DNA of 64,000 nucleotides from Ahaetulla prasina (lineage: Eukaryota > Chordata > Lepidosauria > Squamata > Colubridae), in contig NC_080540.1 of the NCBI RefSeq assembly GCF_028640845.1, positions 50,512,561 to 50,576,560 on the forward strand. Direction: 5' to 3'. Below, in pieces: positions 1-12,354 of the stretch; the first letter of the stretch is position 1, and each line of letters opens with the position of its first letter. The notes beneath the pieces are model-generated. The model saw nothing but the letters and a program-made list of their open reading frames with translations. It was not told the DNA's origin and searched no databases. The position numbers and the translations under genes were made by a program.

Positions 1-215
1 ATGAACTATTACTATACGACCGATAATTAAAACATTTAAAAATGTAAAATATTATTAAAACCCCAATTTAAAATCAACTATTTATGCCAGTCCTGCTTGA
101 ATGAATAAATATGTTTTAAGCTCACGACGGAAGGTCCGAAGATCAGGCAGTTGACGTAAGCCAGGGGGAGTTCGTTCCAGAGTGTTGGTGCTCCCACAGA
201 GCATATAGTGGCATT
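1..215 (-). mobile_element. L2-like LINE 3' fragment
   Basis: The minus-strand translation ends with PPGLRQLPDLRTFRREL followed by KTYLFIQAGLA and a stop. This matches the C-terminus of the L2-like reverse transcriptase ORFs at 6018 and 13231. The A/T-rich sequence at 1-75 is the 3' UTR. The copy is 5'-truncated near 215, where the similarity stops, and it may extend beyond the left edge. It encodes only the last part of the protein and is not functional. Confidence 0.7.
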
Positions 216-351
216 TTCTCTGTATCAATGTCCAAAAAGGCTTCTGTGTTGTGGCTCTTGGACTAACAAACTGAGTTGGACTAACAACTTGAGTTGGAGA
301 ACTCAACATAGATAAAGGTATATGGCAAATACATAGGTAGAATCTGTAGTG

Positions 352-474
352 CACGGGTGTCAAACTCATCGCGTCACATTGCTGTCACGTGATGGTTTTT
401 CCTTTCATGAACTGGAGTGGGCGTGGCCTGCATATGATTCATCCAGCCCGCAAGCTGCCAGTTTGATACCCTTG
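352..474. mobile_element. hAT miniature element, family A (decayed)
   Basis: The left end CACGGGTGTCAAACTC and right end CAGTTTGATACCCTTG are diverged inverted terminal repeats of the family whose best copy is at 30576-30702. The interior carries the GAGTGGGCGTGGCC block shared by other copies. No target-site duplication is recognisable. The assignment rests on the terminal repeats alone, and the element has no coding capacity. Confidence 0.55.
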
Positions 475-531
475 GGTCAACTGCGTGTAAGGAAAGGCTC
501 ACTCTTCCATTCAGTCTCTACTGAAATATGT

Positions 532-715
532 TAGAATAGAACAGAATAGAATAGAATAGAACAGAATAGAATAGAATAGAATAGAATAGAATAGAATAGA
601 ATAGAATAGAATAGAATAGAATAGAATAGAATTTTTATTTGTCAAGTGTGATTGGACACACAAGGAATTTGTCTTGGTGCATATGCTCTCAGTGTACATA
701 AAAGAAAAGATACCT
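532..715 (-). mobile_element. CR1/L3-type LINE 3' end (snake type)
   Basis: An (AATAG)n tract runs directly into ATTTTTATTTGTCAAGTG, then TGGACACACAAGGAATTTG and a CATATGCTCTCAGTGTACAT block. I recognise this as the 3' UTR of the abundant snake CR1/L3 LINE, whose tail is an AATAG microsatellite. The tail lies on the left, so the element is on the minus strand. Only about 90-180 bp of the 3' UTR remain and no ORF is present. Confidence 0.75.
533..631. repeat. (AATAG)n microsatellite
   Basis: About 20 pentamer units with a few AACAG variants near the left end. It forms the tail of the adjoining CR1/L3-type LINE end. Confidence 0.95.
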
Positions 716-759
716 TCATCAAGATGTTATGCCATAACAACATCCTAACATATTGTCAC

Positions 760-2380
760 ATACTTGACAATTTAATTCTTAATAGTGGGGGAGCTTTCCT
801 GGAGCTCAGAAAGATCTACACACACCAAACTTTCCAACCCTTGCATTGTTTCCTGAGTTCCAGGTGTCCATCATACAAACAGATAACATGATCTTCCAGA
901 AAGGTGACCAATCTAGGTATGAGAGAGATTTGACTCAGCAGTTCTACCAGCCTACATTTCTCCCATCAGTGTGCATATTATACCAAAACTCCAGTTTCTA
1001 CCTGGGTAGCCAAATCACTCACTCCTTTTACAGGTAGAGTGGAGCAGGAATCCTTCCCTGTTCCCAGCACCAACAGTTTGTTCGGTCAGCTTCTACCAAA
1101 AACTTCCAAACCAAAGATCAATTGGTTGACAATTGACAATTGACCTTGACAAACCCTTTATGAAATATTAGTCTCAAGATTATCTTATAATTCATCATCC
1201 ATTAATAATTTGATGCCAAGAATAGAAAATACTGTTTTACTTTATGATAATTATGCCGAATGAGAATGAAAATATTTTTTTGCAGACTTACTATTTCAGA
1301 AATGGCCAATGCAAGGTTGTGATGCATTGTTTAAATAGTCTACAAGGCTGCATATCAGTCACCACAACACTGTTTATCAAAACCAAGCCCACCCAAAATA
1401 GTCTGTCATTTGAAAGGGCACGAATGCTCAGTCAGACCAATTATTACTGATCTTATGACAATGAGGTAATGTCTCCAAATTCCAAGCCAGTTAAATGTTA
1501 GTGTTTTTTTAAAAAAAATATATGCTGGTCCTTATCAGCCAGTGTAAAAGAAGGAAGGCATCAGAAGGAAAAATATTAATCAGATTTTGTTTGGCTTAAT
1601 TCAGTAATGGGGGTGGGGGGGTCACGACTTGATACAATTTCAAATGAATTAGAGGCTTTCTAATTCTGCTTATGGCCTAAACCAGAAACAATATTCAGCT
1701 GGCATTTTTAAAGGACACTAAGTTTCTAATCAATTCAGAAATTGCATATTAACCATTTTAAAGCTTTTAAAGAGCCCTAATAGTAACCCTAAGAATAAGA
1801 AATTTGAAATGTCCTGACCAAATCAGTTTATCTTCAACTCTTAAAAAAAGAAAACATATTTATAAACTTAAGAACATAAATAATCTGAAATGTACAGCCA
1901 AAGGCTAAGTAAGATTTTGATCTTAGAAAACTATAAATGGACAAAATTTCTAAATAAATTTGGAATATTGAAAATTTTACAGCAATACTCTAGAATTAAT
2001 TCTAAAGAAAAACAGCTTCTTGTGGAAAACAGATGTTTTGGTTTTGGAAGATATAACTAAGATAAGCAATTTTATAGTTTTAATAACTGGATACTAAAAA
2101 GAAGAAAGACTTTGAGTTATAAAATATATAAACATTATAAATATACACTATAAACACTATAAAATATAAAACATTATAAAAGTGAAAATACTAGAGGAAA
2201 CTTTTGAAAACTGTAATAAAAAATTAGTAGCCAGAACATCAATAATGTCAGTAATGATATCTGCTTCTACAGATACCCTATGTCCAAAAGATGTTATTGA
2301 AGAAATAAAATATGTAAAATACATTTTATGTGATAAAATAAAGATGGTATTGAAAATAATTTACAACTGACAGGCCAAGA
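760..2380. other. No recognisable feature
   Basis: An A/T-rich stretch with no long ORF, terminal repeats or known tail. 1840-2170 is very A-rich and may be an extreme 5' extension of the LINE-like remnant that follows, but I cannot support this. Confidence 0.4.
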
Positions 2381-2815
2381 GAATGACTTGGAAAGGATAT
2401 TTCACTAGATTTACAAAAGAAATTTATGTTTTAAAATTAAAAAGGAAAATACAAACCAAGAGAATGACCTGAGAAATATTTTTCTACTGGATTTACAAAG
2501 GAGGCTTATTAAAGCCTTGAAAAATCTCTTATAGAACGAAGAAGAAATGATGATAAAACAAATCCTACAATCCATGATTAAGATTGTTAGATGTAAAAGG
2601 AAGATATATAAAGTTTGGTCATTTGATCAAAGTTATATCAAGATATGTTGTTATTTCTTGCAACCCTTATTAGCCTTTCTGCTAACAGCAGGACTGAAAA
2701 GATAACATTTGATGCATTTATTTATAGACAAGAGATGGGTTGTGGGATGAGGAAATATTTTTTGTAAGCTTAGACAAGGTGAAGTACTTGTTGTAAAGGT
2801 TGGAAGTCTCTTCTT
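2380..2815 (+). repeat. LINE-like remnant homologous to 47330-47880
   Basis: The block GGATTTACAAAGGAGGCTTA followed by TTAAAGCCTTGAAAAATCTC resembles 47352-47395 (GGATTTACAAAAGAATCTTG, TTAAAACATTGAAAGATTTT). Both are followed by A-rich sequence and later by a T-rich region. This suggests two old copies of one non-LTR family, possibly L1-related. No protein motif survives, so the class is uncertain. Confidence 0.35.
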
Positions 2816-2819
2816 TATG

Positions 2820-3441
2820 CTATATATTTATTTTCCCTTTCTTTATTATATTCTTATATTTGGAATTGTACCTACCACTATTGGTACTAACAATATTATC
2901 AATAGTACAAAGATTGGTACTCTCTTTGCTTTCTTTTGCCAATTATTCTACTATTTGCAGGTCTTTGTAGTTTATGACTTCATACAGTTCCTTCTCTTCT
3001 ATTTTGTTGTTTCCAGATACTACCAAATCCAGTATCCGGACTTTCTTATCTTTTTTATCAACGATTATTAAGTCTGGAATGTTATGTATCAGGTACTCAT
3101 ATGTTTGAATTCTAATGTCCCAGAATACTTGAGTTTCTTCATTTTGTATTACTTTGTCTATTTTGTGGTCCCACAAGCTTTTGCTAATTTGCTTTGTTAC
3201 TACTTTGTCATTTGTTTGCAGTCAATCTGTGCAATCTTCTTGCAGAGCTAACTAAGTGGCCCACTGTTTCTTCAGTTTTTCTGCAGAAGTGACATTTGCT
3301 GTTTATTGCTGTCTTTGCAATTCTGACTTTGTATGCATTTGTTCTTAAGGTTTGGTGTTGTGCAGCCAGAATAAGCTCTTCTCTTTTTTCAACTTTCCTG
3401 CTCTTAGTCATTGCCAGGTTGTTGCTATCCGCTTTCCCTGC

Positions 3442-3473
<32 letters not shown>

Positions 3474-3690
3474 CCAGTCATGTAATACTTTGCCTTGGCA
3501 TATCAGTTTTCTAATCTTTATTTGGCCTTTTTTGTAGGTCAGTTTGGTCTCTCCAGTACTCAATAAGTCTTCATGGCATACTAGCTTCAATGCATCTTCT
3601 TCACTGTCCTTCAGATGTTCTTCCAATACCCTAAGTTCTTCTTCAATTGTCTGGTGTACTTGCAACATTCCACACCTACCTATGCAGAGT
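2820..3690 (-). mobile_element. R4/Dong-like LINE C-terminal fragment (decayed)
   Basis: Minus-strand pieces read, from right to left: an acidic helical segment (LRVLEEHLKDSEEDALKL, near 3600); a zinc-finger-like CHFCRKTEETVGHLV (near 3260) whose last cysteine is lost; then WDHKIDKV and PDLIIVDKKDKKVRILDLVV (near 3000-3060), ending in VINYKDLQIVEW. A CCHC-type finger followed by a PD...D segment is the layout of the restriction-like endonuclease region of R2/R4-type LINEs. Frames are broken and a (TA)n tract interrupts it. The clade name is an inference. Confidence 0.5.
3447..3473. repeat. (TA)n microsatellite
   Basis: About 13 TA units inside the R4-like fragment. Confidence 0.95.
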
Positions 3691-4039
3691 AAGCAGAGTC
3701 TTATTATTATTGCTACGTACCTGCATTTTTTGGGGGAAAATGGGCAGAATATATTTTCAAACAGACACTAAAGTAGCAAGCAATAATATTCCCACAAAAT
3801 TCTATGATTAATGAGTTCCCTAATGAACAATGTGTTTTGATTAAATGGTAGGTCAACTTTTTTCTCTATATCTTTATCCTCCAGGTTTATGCAAAATAAA
3901 AGCTAAAATATAAGACTTCCTAAATATGGGGCATAGTTTACTTCCTTTCTCAAGGCTGGTCCCAATCGGTGTTCCTAGGAAGCAAAAGGTCCAGCCCACA
4001 CCTGCTGCAATGAGGGATGCCTCAGAGCTCAGTGCTCTC

Positions 4040-4850
4040 TCTGCTCCATTGGACATCTACATGAAGCCATTGGCTAAGATCATCCATCACCATAGGATAT
4101 AGTACCATCATTAAACAGATGACACATTCTAGTCACAGGTGAACAGGATGGGGAAAAACAGGCTTCAACTAAACCCTGATAAGATAAAGTGGCTGTAGCT
4201 GGGGTACTCTCCTGCATCTGGAGGCTTACCATCTCTGATCCTGGAATGAGTTGCATTGCTCCAGACAGACCCGGTGTGTAATCTGGGGGTCCTTCTGGAC
4301 TCACAACTCCTGTTCTAGGAGCAGGTGACAATTATGCTTAGTAAGGCCTTTGTTCAATCCATGTTATGCATCAATTAGCTTTGTCCTGGATTGGAAAGTC
4401 CTCTAAGTCTCTTATGCCATGATCATTTCTCAGACTGGAGGAGCTGGTGCAGAATTCGGCAGCATGGCACGTCTACTGCATAAGCTACATTGGGTGCTGG
4501 CTTGTTTCAGATTGAATTTAAGTGTGGCTATGATCTATAATTTATTTATTTGCTTGCCACTCATCTTACTATTGACCTTCATGGTGTAAGCCAGGTTAGC
4601 TGAGGAACCATTTCATCCCTAGTATATGACCCATCCCACCCAGTCTGGCAGGAGCGGCATGTTAAGGACCCCATCAGTTTTTTAAAAATTCAACTAGTGC
4701 GATCTAGAAGAGCCTTCTCTGCTGTTGCTTGTGCCCTGTAGAACACCTTACCCCTGGAAGTGAGGTTAGCCCCTGTTCTTTTGGAAAAGCAATAAGCCCT
4801 GGCTTTGCCAACTAGCATGGGGATCCAAGAGTGATATATAGCCCTAGGAA
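4040..4850 (+). mobile_element. L2-like LINE RT fragment (heavily decayed)
   Basis: The plus-strand reading near 4060 contains YMKPLAKII, matching the YMKPLGEII segment just upstream of the YADD box in the element at 6018-7328. Later blocks (cttctctgctgttgcttg, near 4713) keep the order of the L2-like C-terminal region. There are many stops and indels, so this is an old copy without function. Confidence 0.5.
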
Positions 4851-4854
4851 TGGT

Positions 4855-5765
4855 GGATGAATAATTAACTTTGATAAGTAGTTCTTATCAGGATGGTCTA
4901 TTTCTTCTACCAAGTGCATAACCTGAAAAGAGATACAAATGAACAGAAAGTGGCATTTCTAACAGGCAGGATTATTGACAGCTTCAGCAACCATTAGAAT
5001 GGCAAATGCTGCAGGAACTCTGCCATTGCTTCTCAACTACATCTTTATGTACTTTGCTACTTACATCTCTTAGATGTATCATTTTAGATATTAAATAAAT
5101 GGGGGAAGAGAAACCAAACCCCATTTAAGTTCATAAATATAACAATATAATTATACTTGAAACCTTTCAGCAATTAGGACATGACATTACATGTGCCAAA
5201 GATTACAGTGACTGATTGTAGAGTAGCAAGGTTTTTATTGTTCGTTGTATTATGTCTCTTTCATGGAGATTTAAGGGGTATTCAGATAGCATTGTCTTCC
5301 AGTTTTAACATTTACATGTTTTTACATCATCTTTTTAATTACCATGTGTGCATGTACATACATAGCCACACATCCTTCCAACCCAAGATTCTGCTAAAGA
5401 AGGAAAGATGGAATATTTTCACAATGCTGGCTGGTCTGTCAATTTGGGGTTTTCCCACTCCTGCCTTATGAACTCCCCGACCTCTTAGTCTCTTCTACTC
5501 TGTGTTCCATGTCTTCTGTGACCCTTTTATCAAACATCTTGCCCTGCCTTTAACCTTCCCCAGTTCTCCCTTCTCATTCATGCCTCCTCTGCATACTTCC
5601 TTCTCTCACTAAGCTTCCCACTCTGCTGCCGGACTACTCCTCTGCCTCATGTACTCCTCTCTGAGATTTTGCTGTATATAAAATTACAAACAGAATGAAA
5701 GTACGAATTTACCTAGAGTCAAGGCAGCAGTACAAAAGACTGACAGGCTTTCATTACAATGCTTA
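4855..5765. other. No recognisable feature; pyrimidine-rich 5480-5660
   Basis: No element ends or coding signal were seen. The segment 5480-5660 is strongly C/T-rich on the plus strand, with no clear acceptor or exon after it. Confidence 0.4.
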
Positions 5766-5768
5766 CTT

Positions 5769-7328
5769 CTCTGTAAAACAGATTTTATTTTATTATTTTA
5801 TTTTATTTATTCGATTTTTATACCGCCCTTCTCCCGAAGGACTCAGGGCGGTGTACAGCCAAAAGTAAAAACAGACAATGCAATATACAATTTAAAATAC
5901 AAATTAAAAAACTTATTTTATAATTGGCCTAAAAAACTTTAAAATATATAAAACTAAAACCCCATTAAAATTAATATTAAAAAATTTAAAATTGATAAAA
6001 TTTAAAATCGATAAAATTTAAGCCAGCCCCGCGCGAATGAAAAGATGTGTCTTCAGTTCGCGGCGGAAGGTCCGAAGGTCAGGTATTTGGCGTAAACCCA
6101 GGGGAAGCTCGTTCCAGAGTGTGGGAGCCCCCACAGAGAAGGACCTTCCCCTGGGGGCCGCCAGCCGGCATTGCTTGGCGGACGGCACCCTGAGAAGTCC
6201 CTCTCTGTGAGAGCGTACGGGTCGGTGGGAGGCATGCAGTAACAGCAGGCGGTCCCGTAAGTACCCAGGCCCTAAGCCATGGAGCACTTTGAAGGTAGTA
6301 ACCAAAACCTTAAAGTGCACTCGAAAGGCCACAGGTAGCCAGTGCAGTCTGCGCAGGAGCGGTGTTACATGGGAGTTACGCGTAGCTCCCTCTATCACCC
6401 GCGCAGCTGCATTCTGGACTAACTGAAGCCTCTGAGTGCACCTCAAGGGGAGCCCCATGTAGAGAGCATTACAATAATCCAAGCGAGAGGTAACGAGCGC
6501 ATGAGTGACTGTGCACAAGGCATCCCGATCAAGGAAGGGGCGCAACTGCCGAACCAGGCGAACCTGGTGGAAGGCCCTCCTGGAGACGGCCGTCAAATGA
6601 TCTTCAAACGACAGCCGTTCATCCAGGAGGACACCTAAGTTGCGCACCCTATCCTTTGGAGCCAATAACTCACCTCCAACAGTCAGCCGCGGCTGCAACT
6701 GACTGAATCGGGGTGCCGGCATCCACAGCCACTCCGTCTTGGAGGGATTAAGCTTGAGCCTGTTTTTCCCCATCCAGACCCGTACGGCTTCCAAACACCG
6801 GGACAGCACTTCGACAACTTCACTGGGGTGGCCCGGGGTGGAAAAGTACAGCTGGGTGTCATCAGCGTACAGCTGGTATCTCACCCCAAAGCCACTGATG
6901 ATCTCACCCAACGGCTTCATATAGATGTTGAACAGAAGGGGCGAGAGGATCGACCCCTGCGGTACCCCACAAGTGAGGCACCTCGCGGTCGACCTCTGCC
7001 CCCCTGTCAACACCGTCTGCGACCGGTCAGAGAGATAGGAGGAGAACCACCGATACACGGTGCCTCCTACTCCCAATCCCCCCAACCGGCGCAGCAAGAT
7101 ACCATGGTCGATGGTATCAAAAGCCGCTGAGAGGTCTAATAGGACCAGGGCAGAGGAGTAACCCCTGTCCCTGGCCCTCCAGAGATCATCCACCAATGCG
7201 ACCAAAGCTGTCTCCGTGCTGTATCCGGGTCGGAAGCCGGACTGGAACGGGTCTAGATAGACGGCTTCATCCAGGTATTGGGGTAGCTGTCGTGCCACAG
7301 CACTCTCTACAACCTTCGCAATGAAGCC
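5769..7328 (-). mobile_element. L2-like (CR1 superfamily) LINE, 5'-truncated
   Basis: The best-preserved L2-like copy here. Its 3' end lies on the left: an A/T tail (5769-5810), then the hairpin ACCGCCCTTCTCCCGAAGGA / CTCAGGGCGGT (about 5822-5855), then A-rich 3' UTR and one long RT frame. Similarity stops near 7328, so only the central and C-terminal part of ORF2 remains; the apurinic endonuclease domain is missing. The same hairpin ends the plus-strand copy at 13365-13407 and the SINE at 17115. Confidence 0.85.
6018..7328 (-). pseudogene. L2-like reverse transcriptase, partial ORF2
   Basis: An RNA-directed DNA polymerase for target-primed reverse transcription of its own LINE RNA. The open frame (465 codons, of which about the first 30 lie outside the element) shows the RT motifs in order: DLSAAFD at residues 94-100 (catalytic Asp), GVPQGSILSPLLFN at 150-163, and YADD at 183-186 (catalytic pair). 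A long C-terminal domain follows, ending FRRELKTHLFIRAGLA. No stop interrupts the RT, so this copy is younger than those at 4040, 13600 or 59090. The true start and endonuclease domain are absent and no promoter was found, so it is very probably inactive. Confidence 0.8.
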
Positions 7329-7329
7329 A

Positions 7330-8745
7330 AAATGCCAAAAAGATGAGATATAGACTTTTCCAAAAGTGGAGTTTGATATATGTTTTGATGGGAACCAGTA
7401 GGTTAGTGCCAGCAATTTGCAAGGGGATCAGAAAAACACAACACAGAGAATGGTGGTATGCTTAAGGTGGGGAGGAGACTCAGGTTCCTGGCCATTCTCA
7501 GCCACAGAAGCTCATGGTAACTTTCTGCCTGTCACTTTCGCAGCCCAACCCATCTCAAGGGCAGTGGTTGTGGAGAAAAAAATAGGAGTAAGACAAGCTC
7601 CTGAGCCAAAGGCTGGACATAACTCTAATAACAAATACAAAGTCACTTCTAAAGTACTACCATGCTCCATTCATGCATGACAGAAGTTTTAGCAAGCCAG
7701 GATTGGAATTTTTATCACACCATTCACAAAACCCAGAGACCTCATTACCTTCTGCAGCACCAACCCCAATGCATGTAATAAGCAGGTGATACCATGAAAA
7801 TCAGGCTGAATGCATCAGAAATGAAGCTTTGGGACAAAAGATTCAAAGGAAGAGACTACCCTGAAAAAAGATAATCTCTGCCTTGCTGGATCTCTTAATA
7901 TGAGGTTCAGTTTTTACAAACAAATAACTTTTTGTCCTATTATGTTTATTTATATTTATTTCCAGGTTTCATAATAATTCTAATATTACTATTATCAAAA
8001 AATGATGGGTTTTTTCATTTATACTTGTTATTATCAATGTTTGCTAAGTGTGGCTTTTAAAAATATACAGTAATACCTCCAATTTATACAGGAATACCAG
8101 AATGCACCCTAGAAGTGGTTGGATTTTGTTTAGCTCACATAGAAATATTTGTGCTTCTGAAAAGGGAGGCCTGGCAATCTTTCACAGCAGGAACTGAATC
8201 TGAAGGCTTTCAGCACTGGTTTGTCATAAAAGCATAATTCTTCCAAAATGCCAGTAGGAAAAGTTATCTTACTGTTATTTTATTTTAAAATTACACATAA
8301 ACAAGTTCCAGGTACTTTGGTACAAACATTTTGCCAGAGATTCCAGAACTTCACATCCAAGCATTTTATTCCACTTGCTCATACAACGTATTTTATTTAT
8401 TACTGTATAAGCATTAAATAAATTCAAGTTTAAGATGTTCTTATTTTCTGTCAAGTTATAATTAACTTAAATGAGGATAACTTAAATTCTAACTTCCTTT
8501 TTCCAAGTTCTGCAATGAAAAACTTCCTAATTCTTAAAAATATAGACAAAGCAGAAGTAATCTATCCTTAGGGGCTTAAGATATAAACCTGTCTTCTGAT
8601 AACAATGACATACGTTTTGTAATGTAGCACTAATATGTCAAGAGCACTGCAATATTTGAGTAAAATAGTAATTATCAGTAAATAAGGTAAATAAAGGAAT
8701 TTGGAAAAATAACTTTAGGAGTAAATAGTAGCAAGTCTTGCTTGA
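7330..8745. other. No recognisable feature
   Basis: Mixed A/T-rich sequence without element ends, exons or repeats that I can name. 8380-8420 has a short TATTTATTA run only. Confidence 0.4.
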
Positions 8746-8748
8746 TAC

Positions 8749-10405
8749 CAATTTATTTATTTATTATTTATTTATTTTATTTGTCACACAGTATATATAA
8801 GCATAAGTATGAAATAGCTATACAATATATAAGCATATATATAAGTATGAGTATGTAGTAACTATATTAATTGGATATAACAAAAGGAAACAATAGGACA
8901 GGAACGGTAGGCATGCTTGTGCTCTTATGCATGCCCCTTACAGACCTCTTAGGAATGGGGTGACGTCAATAGTAGACAGTTTTTGGTTGAAGCTTTGGGG
9001 ATTTTGGGAAGAGACCACAGAGTCAGGTAGTGTATTCCAAGCATTAACAACTCTGTTACTGAAGACGTATTTTCTGCAATCAAGATTGGAGCGGTTAACA
9101 TTAAGCTTAAATCTATTGTGTGTACGTGTATTGTTGCAATTGAAGCTGAAGTAATATTTGACAGGAAGGACATTGTAATAGATGATTCTATGAGTTAAGC
9201 TCAAGTCATACCGAAGACAGCGTAGTTCTAAATTTTCTAAACCCAGGATTTCAAGTCTGATAGCATCAGGTATTTTGTTGTATTCAGAGGAGTGGAGAAC
9301 TCTTCTTGTAAAATATTTCTGGACACATTCAATTGTATTGATGTCAGAAATGTGGTATGGATTCCAAACAGTTGAGCTGTATTCAAAAATTGGTCTAGCA
9401 AATGTTTTATATGCTCTGGTTAGTAGTGTAGTGTTTTTGGAGAAGAAGCTACGCAAGATTAGGTTTTCAACTCTTAAGGCCTTTTTTGCGATGTAGTTAC
9501 AGTGGGCTTTGGCACTTAGATCATTTGATATGAAAACTCCAAGGTCTTTTACAGGGTGGGGGTCATCTGTAAGGTAATGTCCATCAAGCTTGTACTTAAT
9601 GTTAGGTTCTTTTTTCCAATATGTAAGACTGAGCATTTGCTGGTTGAGATTTGGAGTTGCCAAGTTTTAGACCATTCAGATACAAAGTCAAGGTCTTATT
9701 GAAGGATAGCTGTATTGTTGTTGATGTTAAATAGTTTAACATCGTCAGCAAAGAGAACACAATTACTTGTAATATGGTCACAGAGATCATTAATGTATAA
9801 TATGAAGAATGTTGGTCCAAGAATGCTGCCTTGGGGAATACCGCTATTGACAGGAACAGGATTTGATAGAGCATTGCCAATTTTGACCACTTATTGTCTG
9901 TTTGATAGGAAAGCTGTTATCCAATTGTGGAGGGGTCCTGAGATGCCGTAGGATTTTAGTTTTAGATGAAGTTTATCATGTACTACTGAGTCAAAAGCTT
10001 TACAGAAGTCTATGTAGATTACATCTATTGCTTTGCCTTTATCAAGATTTGTAGTCCATATGTTTTTGCAGTGAAGAAGTTGTAAATTACATGATAATTT
10101 TTTTCTGAAACCAAATTGTTTATTAGAGAGTAGGTTGTTTGTTTCTAGGTGGAGGGTAATGGATTGGTTGATGATAGATTCCATTACTTTGCAGGTGGCA
10201 CAGCAAAGAGAGTCACCTGTAATTTTCAACTAGGCTGGGGTCTCCTTTTTTGAAGACAGGGATGACTGTGGCAAGTGACCAAAGTTTGGGAAGGGAACTG
10301 GTCGTGAAAGCTTTTTCAAAGATTATGCTTAGGGGTTCTGCTATATTAGTGGAAAGCTTTTTTAAGAAGTTTGCACATAGCCCAACAGGTACTTTTAGGG
10401 TACTT
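8749..10405 (-). mobile_element. CR1/Rex1-like LINE, copy 1
   Basis: The 3' end on the left is a TTTA-rich tail (8749-8783), then TTGTCACACAGTATATATAA and A/T-rich 3' UTR, then broken RT and C-terminal frames up to about 10405. A second copy of the same family occupies 61580-62762 and 63613-64000, with closely matching DNA (for example both carry GAACTCTTCTTGTAAAATAT). 5'-truncated; the clade is uncertain between CR1, L3 and Rex1. Confidence 0.8.
8938..10229 (-). pseudogene. CR1/Rex1-like reverse transcriptase, frameshifted
   Basis: Three consecutive minus-strand frames reconstruct one RT order. 9891-10229 carries FGFRKKLSC and IDFCKAFDSVVHDKL (catalytic Asp motif). 9696-9890 carries GIPQGSILGPTFFILYINDL and LFADDVKLF (FADD in place of YADD). 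8938-9663 carries the C-terminal region with VRNL-like KDLGVFISNDL, KYFTRRVL and NAWNTLPDSVV, ending at a stop. Two frame changes, near 9890 and between 9663 and 9696, disable it. Confidence 0.75.
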
Positions 10406-11200
10406 TAAAAAAAACTTAATGGGAATGGAGAAAAGAATCCCTTTATCCAGTTTAAAAAGTCAACGAAAGGAAAAAATGCAACTCATCTTTAGTTAACTGT
10501 CAAATGGTAAACATTGGACAAAAAAACCAGAAAGCAGCATCACTTCTTCACACCATGGATTAATTTATATATGTGGAGTTTATCACTGCAAAATGTGATA
10601 GCTATTTTAAATGGGTTTAAAACAAGGTTGCATAGGTTCATGAGAGTCAAGTCTTACATGGTCCTTAGTCTCAAGAACAATACTACTCCCTGTTGGGATC
10701 AGCAGACCAAGTTGCAGGCAAACAATATTATACCCTCACTACCTGCTTCAAAGTTACCCAGAGGCATCTAATTGTTTCCTAAAAAACAAAATGCAGGAGT
10801 AAAATGGGCCTCATCAAATGCAATAAAATTATTCTTATAAACTTATTTCAACATGATAATTAGTTGCTTTTAATCTGCTTTTCAATCAGTCTTCCTTATC
10901 TTCTGCTGGTGAATTTATCCATTAGATCAGTAAATACTTTTCCTGTGCTGAATACATTGTTTATCACTTTAAGGGATTCATGTAACTATTATAAGACTAG
11001 CAAAACTATCATTTTTCTTAATACGATCATGACTTTATCAATCTCTCATACATTTACCTTCTAACTTTGTAGACATGTCACAGTTGTTTAAGCAATGATG
11101 CAGAAGTGATTTCCCACAACATCCTACTGACAAGAATTTTTTTCTCTCCTTCATTCCCAACAAAGCCTAAGCCCTGCTATTGCTTGGTAACCTTCATCCA
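10406..11200. other. No recognisable feature
   Basis: A/T-rich single-copy-looking sequence; no ends, tails or exon signals that I can support. Confidence 0.4.
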
Positions 11201-11208
11201 AGTATTAA

Positions 11209-11392
11209 CAGTGGTGGGTTTCTACCGGTTTGTCCCAGTTTGGGCGAACCAGTATTGGTAGCAGTGGGAGGCTCCGCCTACCCACTCGGACATCAACACG
11301 GACACTCTGCGCATGCACAGAACCACTGCACAGGAGCAAAACAAGCACGACAGTTCCAAACCGGTAGTGAAGGTAAGTGGAACCCACTACTG
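11209..11392. mobile_element. hAT miniature element, family C
   Basis: A 184-bp element with terminal repeats CAGTGGTGGGTTTCTACCGG and GTGGAACCCACTACTG, flanked by the perfect 8-bp duplication AGTATTAA (11201-11208 and 11393-11400). The interior has GGAGGCTCCGCC and TGCGCATGCACAGAAC, shared with the copies at 38587 and 42562. An 8-bp duplication and CAG...CTG ends are diagnostic of hAT transposition. Non-coding; it would depend on a transposase supplied in trans. Confidence 0.85.
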
Positions 11393-11695
11393 AGTATTAA
11401 CCTGCCCAAATTTGCCTAGCTTCTTAAGTTAAATAGAAGTCTTGAAACAGAAATATAAATTGGGGAACTAGCATGGAAAACAAAAGATTTATGCTGTAAT
11501 TGTGCAAAGAAAGGTAAAATTGCTGGCCTAAAACAAATATCTTAAGCAAATTTGCCTCTGTCACTATTAGGACAGAGAAAAGGGACCCTGTGGATGAACT
11601 TAGAGTTCTTCTAAGATAACTAACTCCATGTAGAGAAAATCACATCAATCAAAAATCTGGTTGTAACTATCAGAATAGTCAGTCTGTAGATAATA

Positions 11696-12012
11696 TAGGT
11701 ACTCAACTTACAACGGCTCATTTAGTGACCATTCAAAGTTACAACAGCACCAAGAAAAGTGATAGTTTTTCACACTTATAACTGTTGCAATATCCCCATG
11801 GTCATGTAATTTACATTCAGATGCTTGACAACTGGTTCATATTTATGACAGTTGCAGTGTCCTGGAGTCATGTGATCATCTTTTGCAACCTTTTGACAGG
11901 CAAAGTTAATGGGGAAGCCAGATTCATTTAACACCCTTATTACTAATTTAATATCCACAGTAACTCACTGCATGTCAACTGTGGCAAAAGTCGTAAGATG
12001 GAGCTTTGGCCA
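11696..12012. mobile_element. Tigger/pogo-like miniature element, truncated
   Basis: It begins TAGGTACTCAACTTACAACG after a TA and contains blocks common to the family: ACACTTATAACTGTTGCAA, CATGGTCATG, CAGTGTCCTGGAGTCATGTG and GGCAAAGTTAATGGGGA. Same orientation as the copy at 34945. The far terminal repeat is lost. Confidence 0.6.
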
Positions 12013-12354
12013 AAAGTAGGTTGAAACTTTTTGGAAACCTATAGGCCAGACAGAATTTGAATATTACTTTAATTTTTTTCCTGAACAAGAGATATGAGAA
12101 ATAAGGTATCATTGGGCCATCAGCTGGCATTAATAATATGCACTCCTTGTTTGTGCAAAGCAATCCAAACTTTACTGTTTTGGGCTTGATATATTCTGTG
12201 TATCTAATCCTAGCATGCCACAGGCATTTATGAAGGACTTGGCAGTATCAATATGCAGATAGTGGACAGGACCATTCATGTGTCTAAATAAATACTAATC
12301 TCGTCTAATTTTTCCAATAGTCAAACAATGTTGTGTTACTGAAAAATGAAGCTG

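Noticed and set aside
6739..7130. Plus-strand ORFs opposite the L2-like RT
   Set aside because: Antisense shadows of the well-supported minus-strand RT frame.
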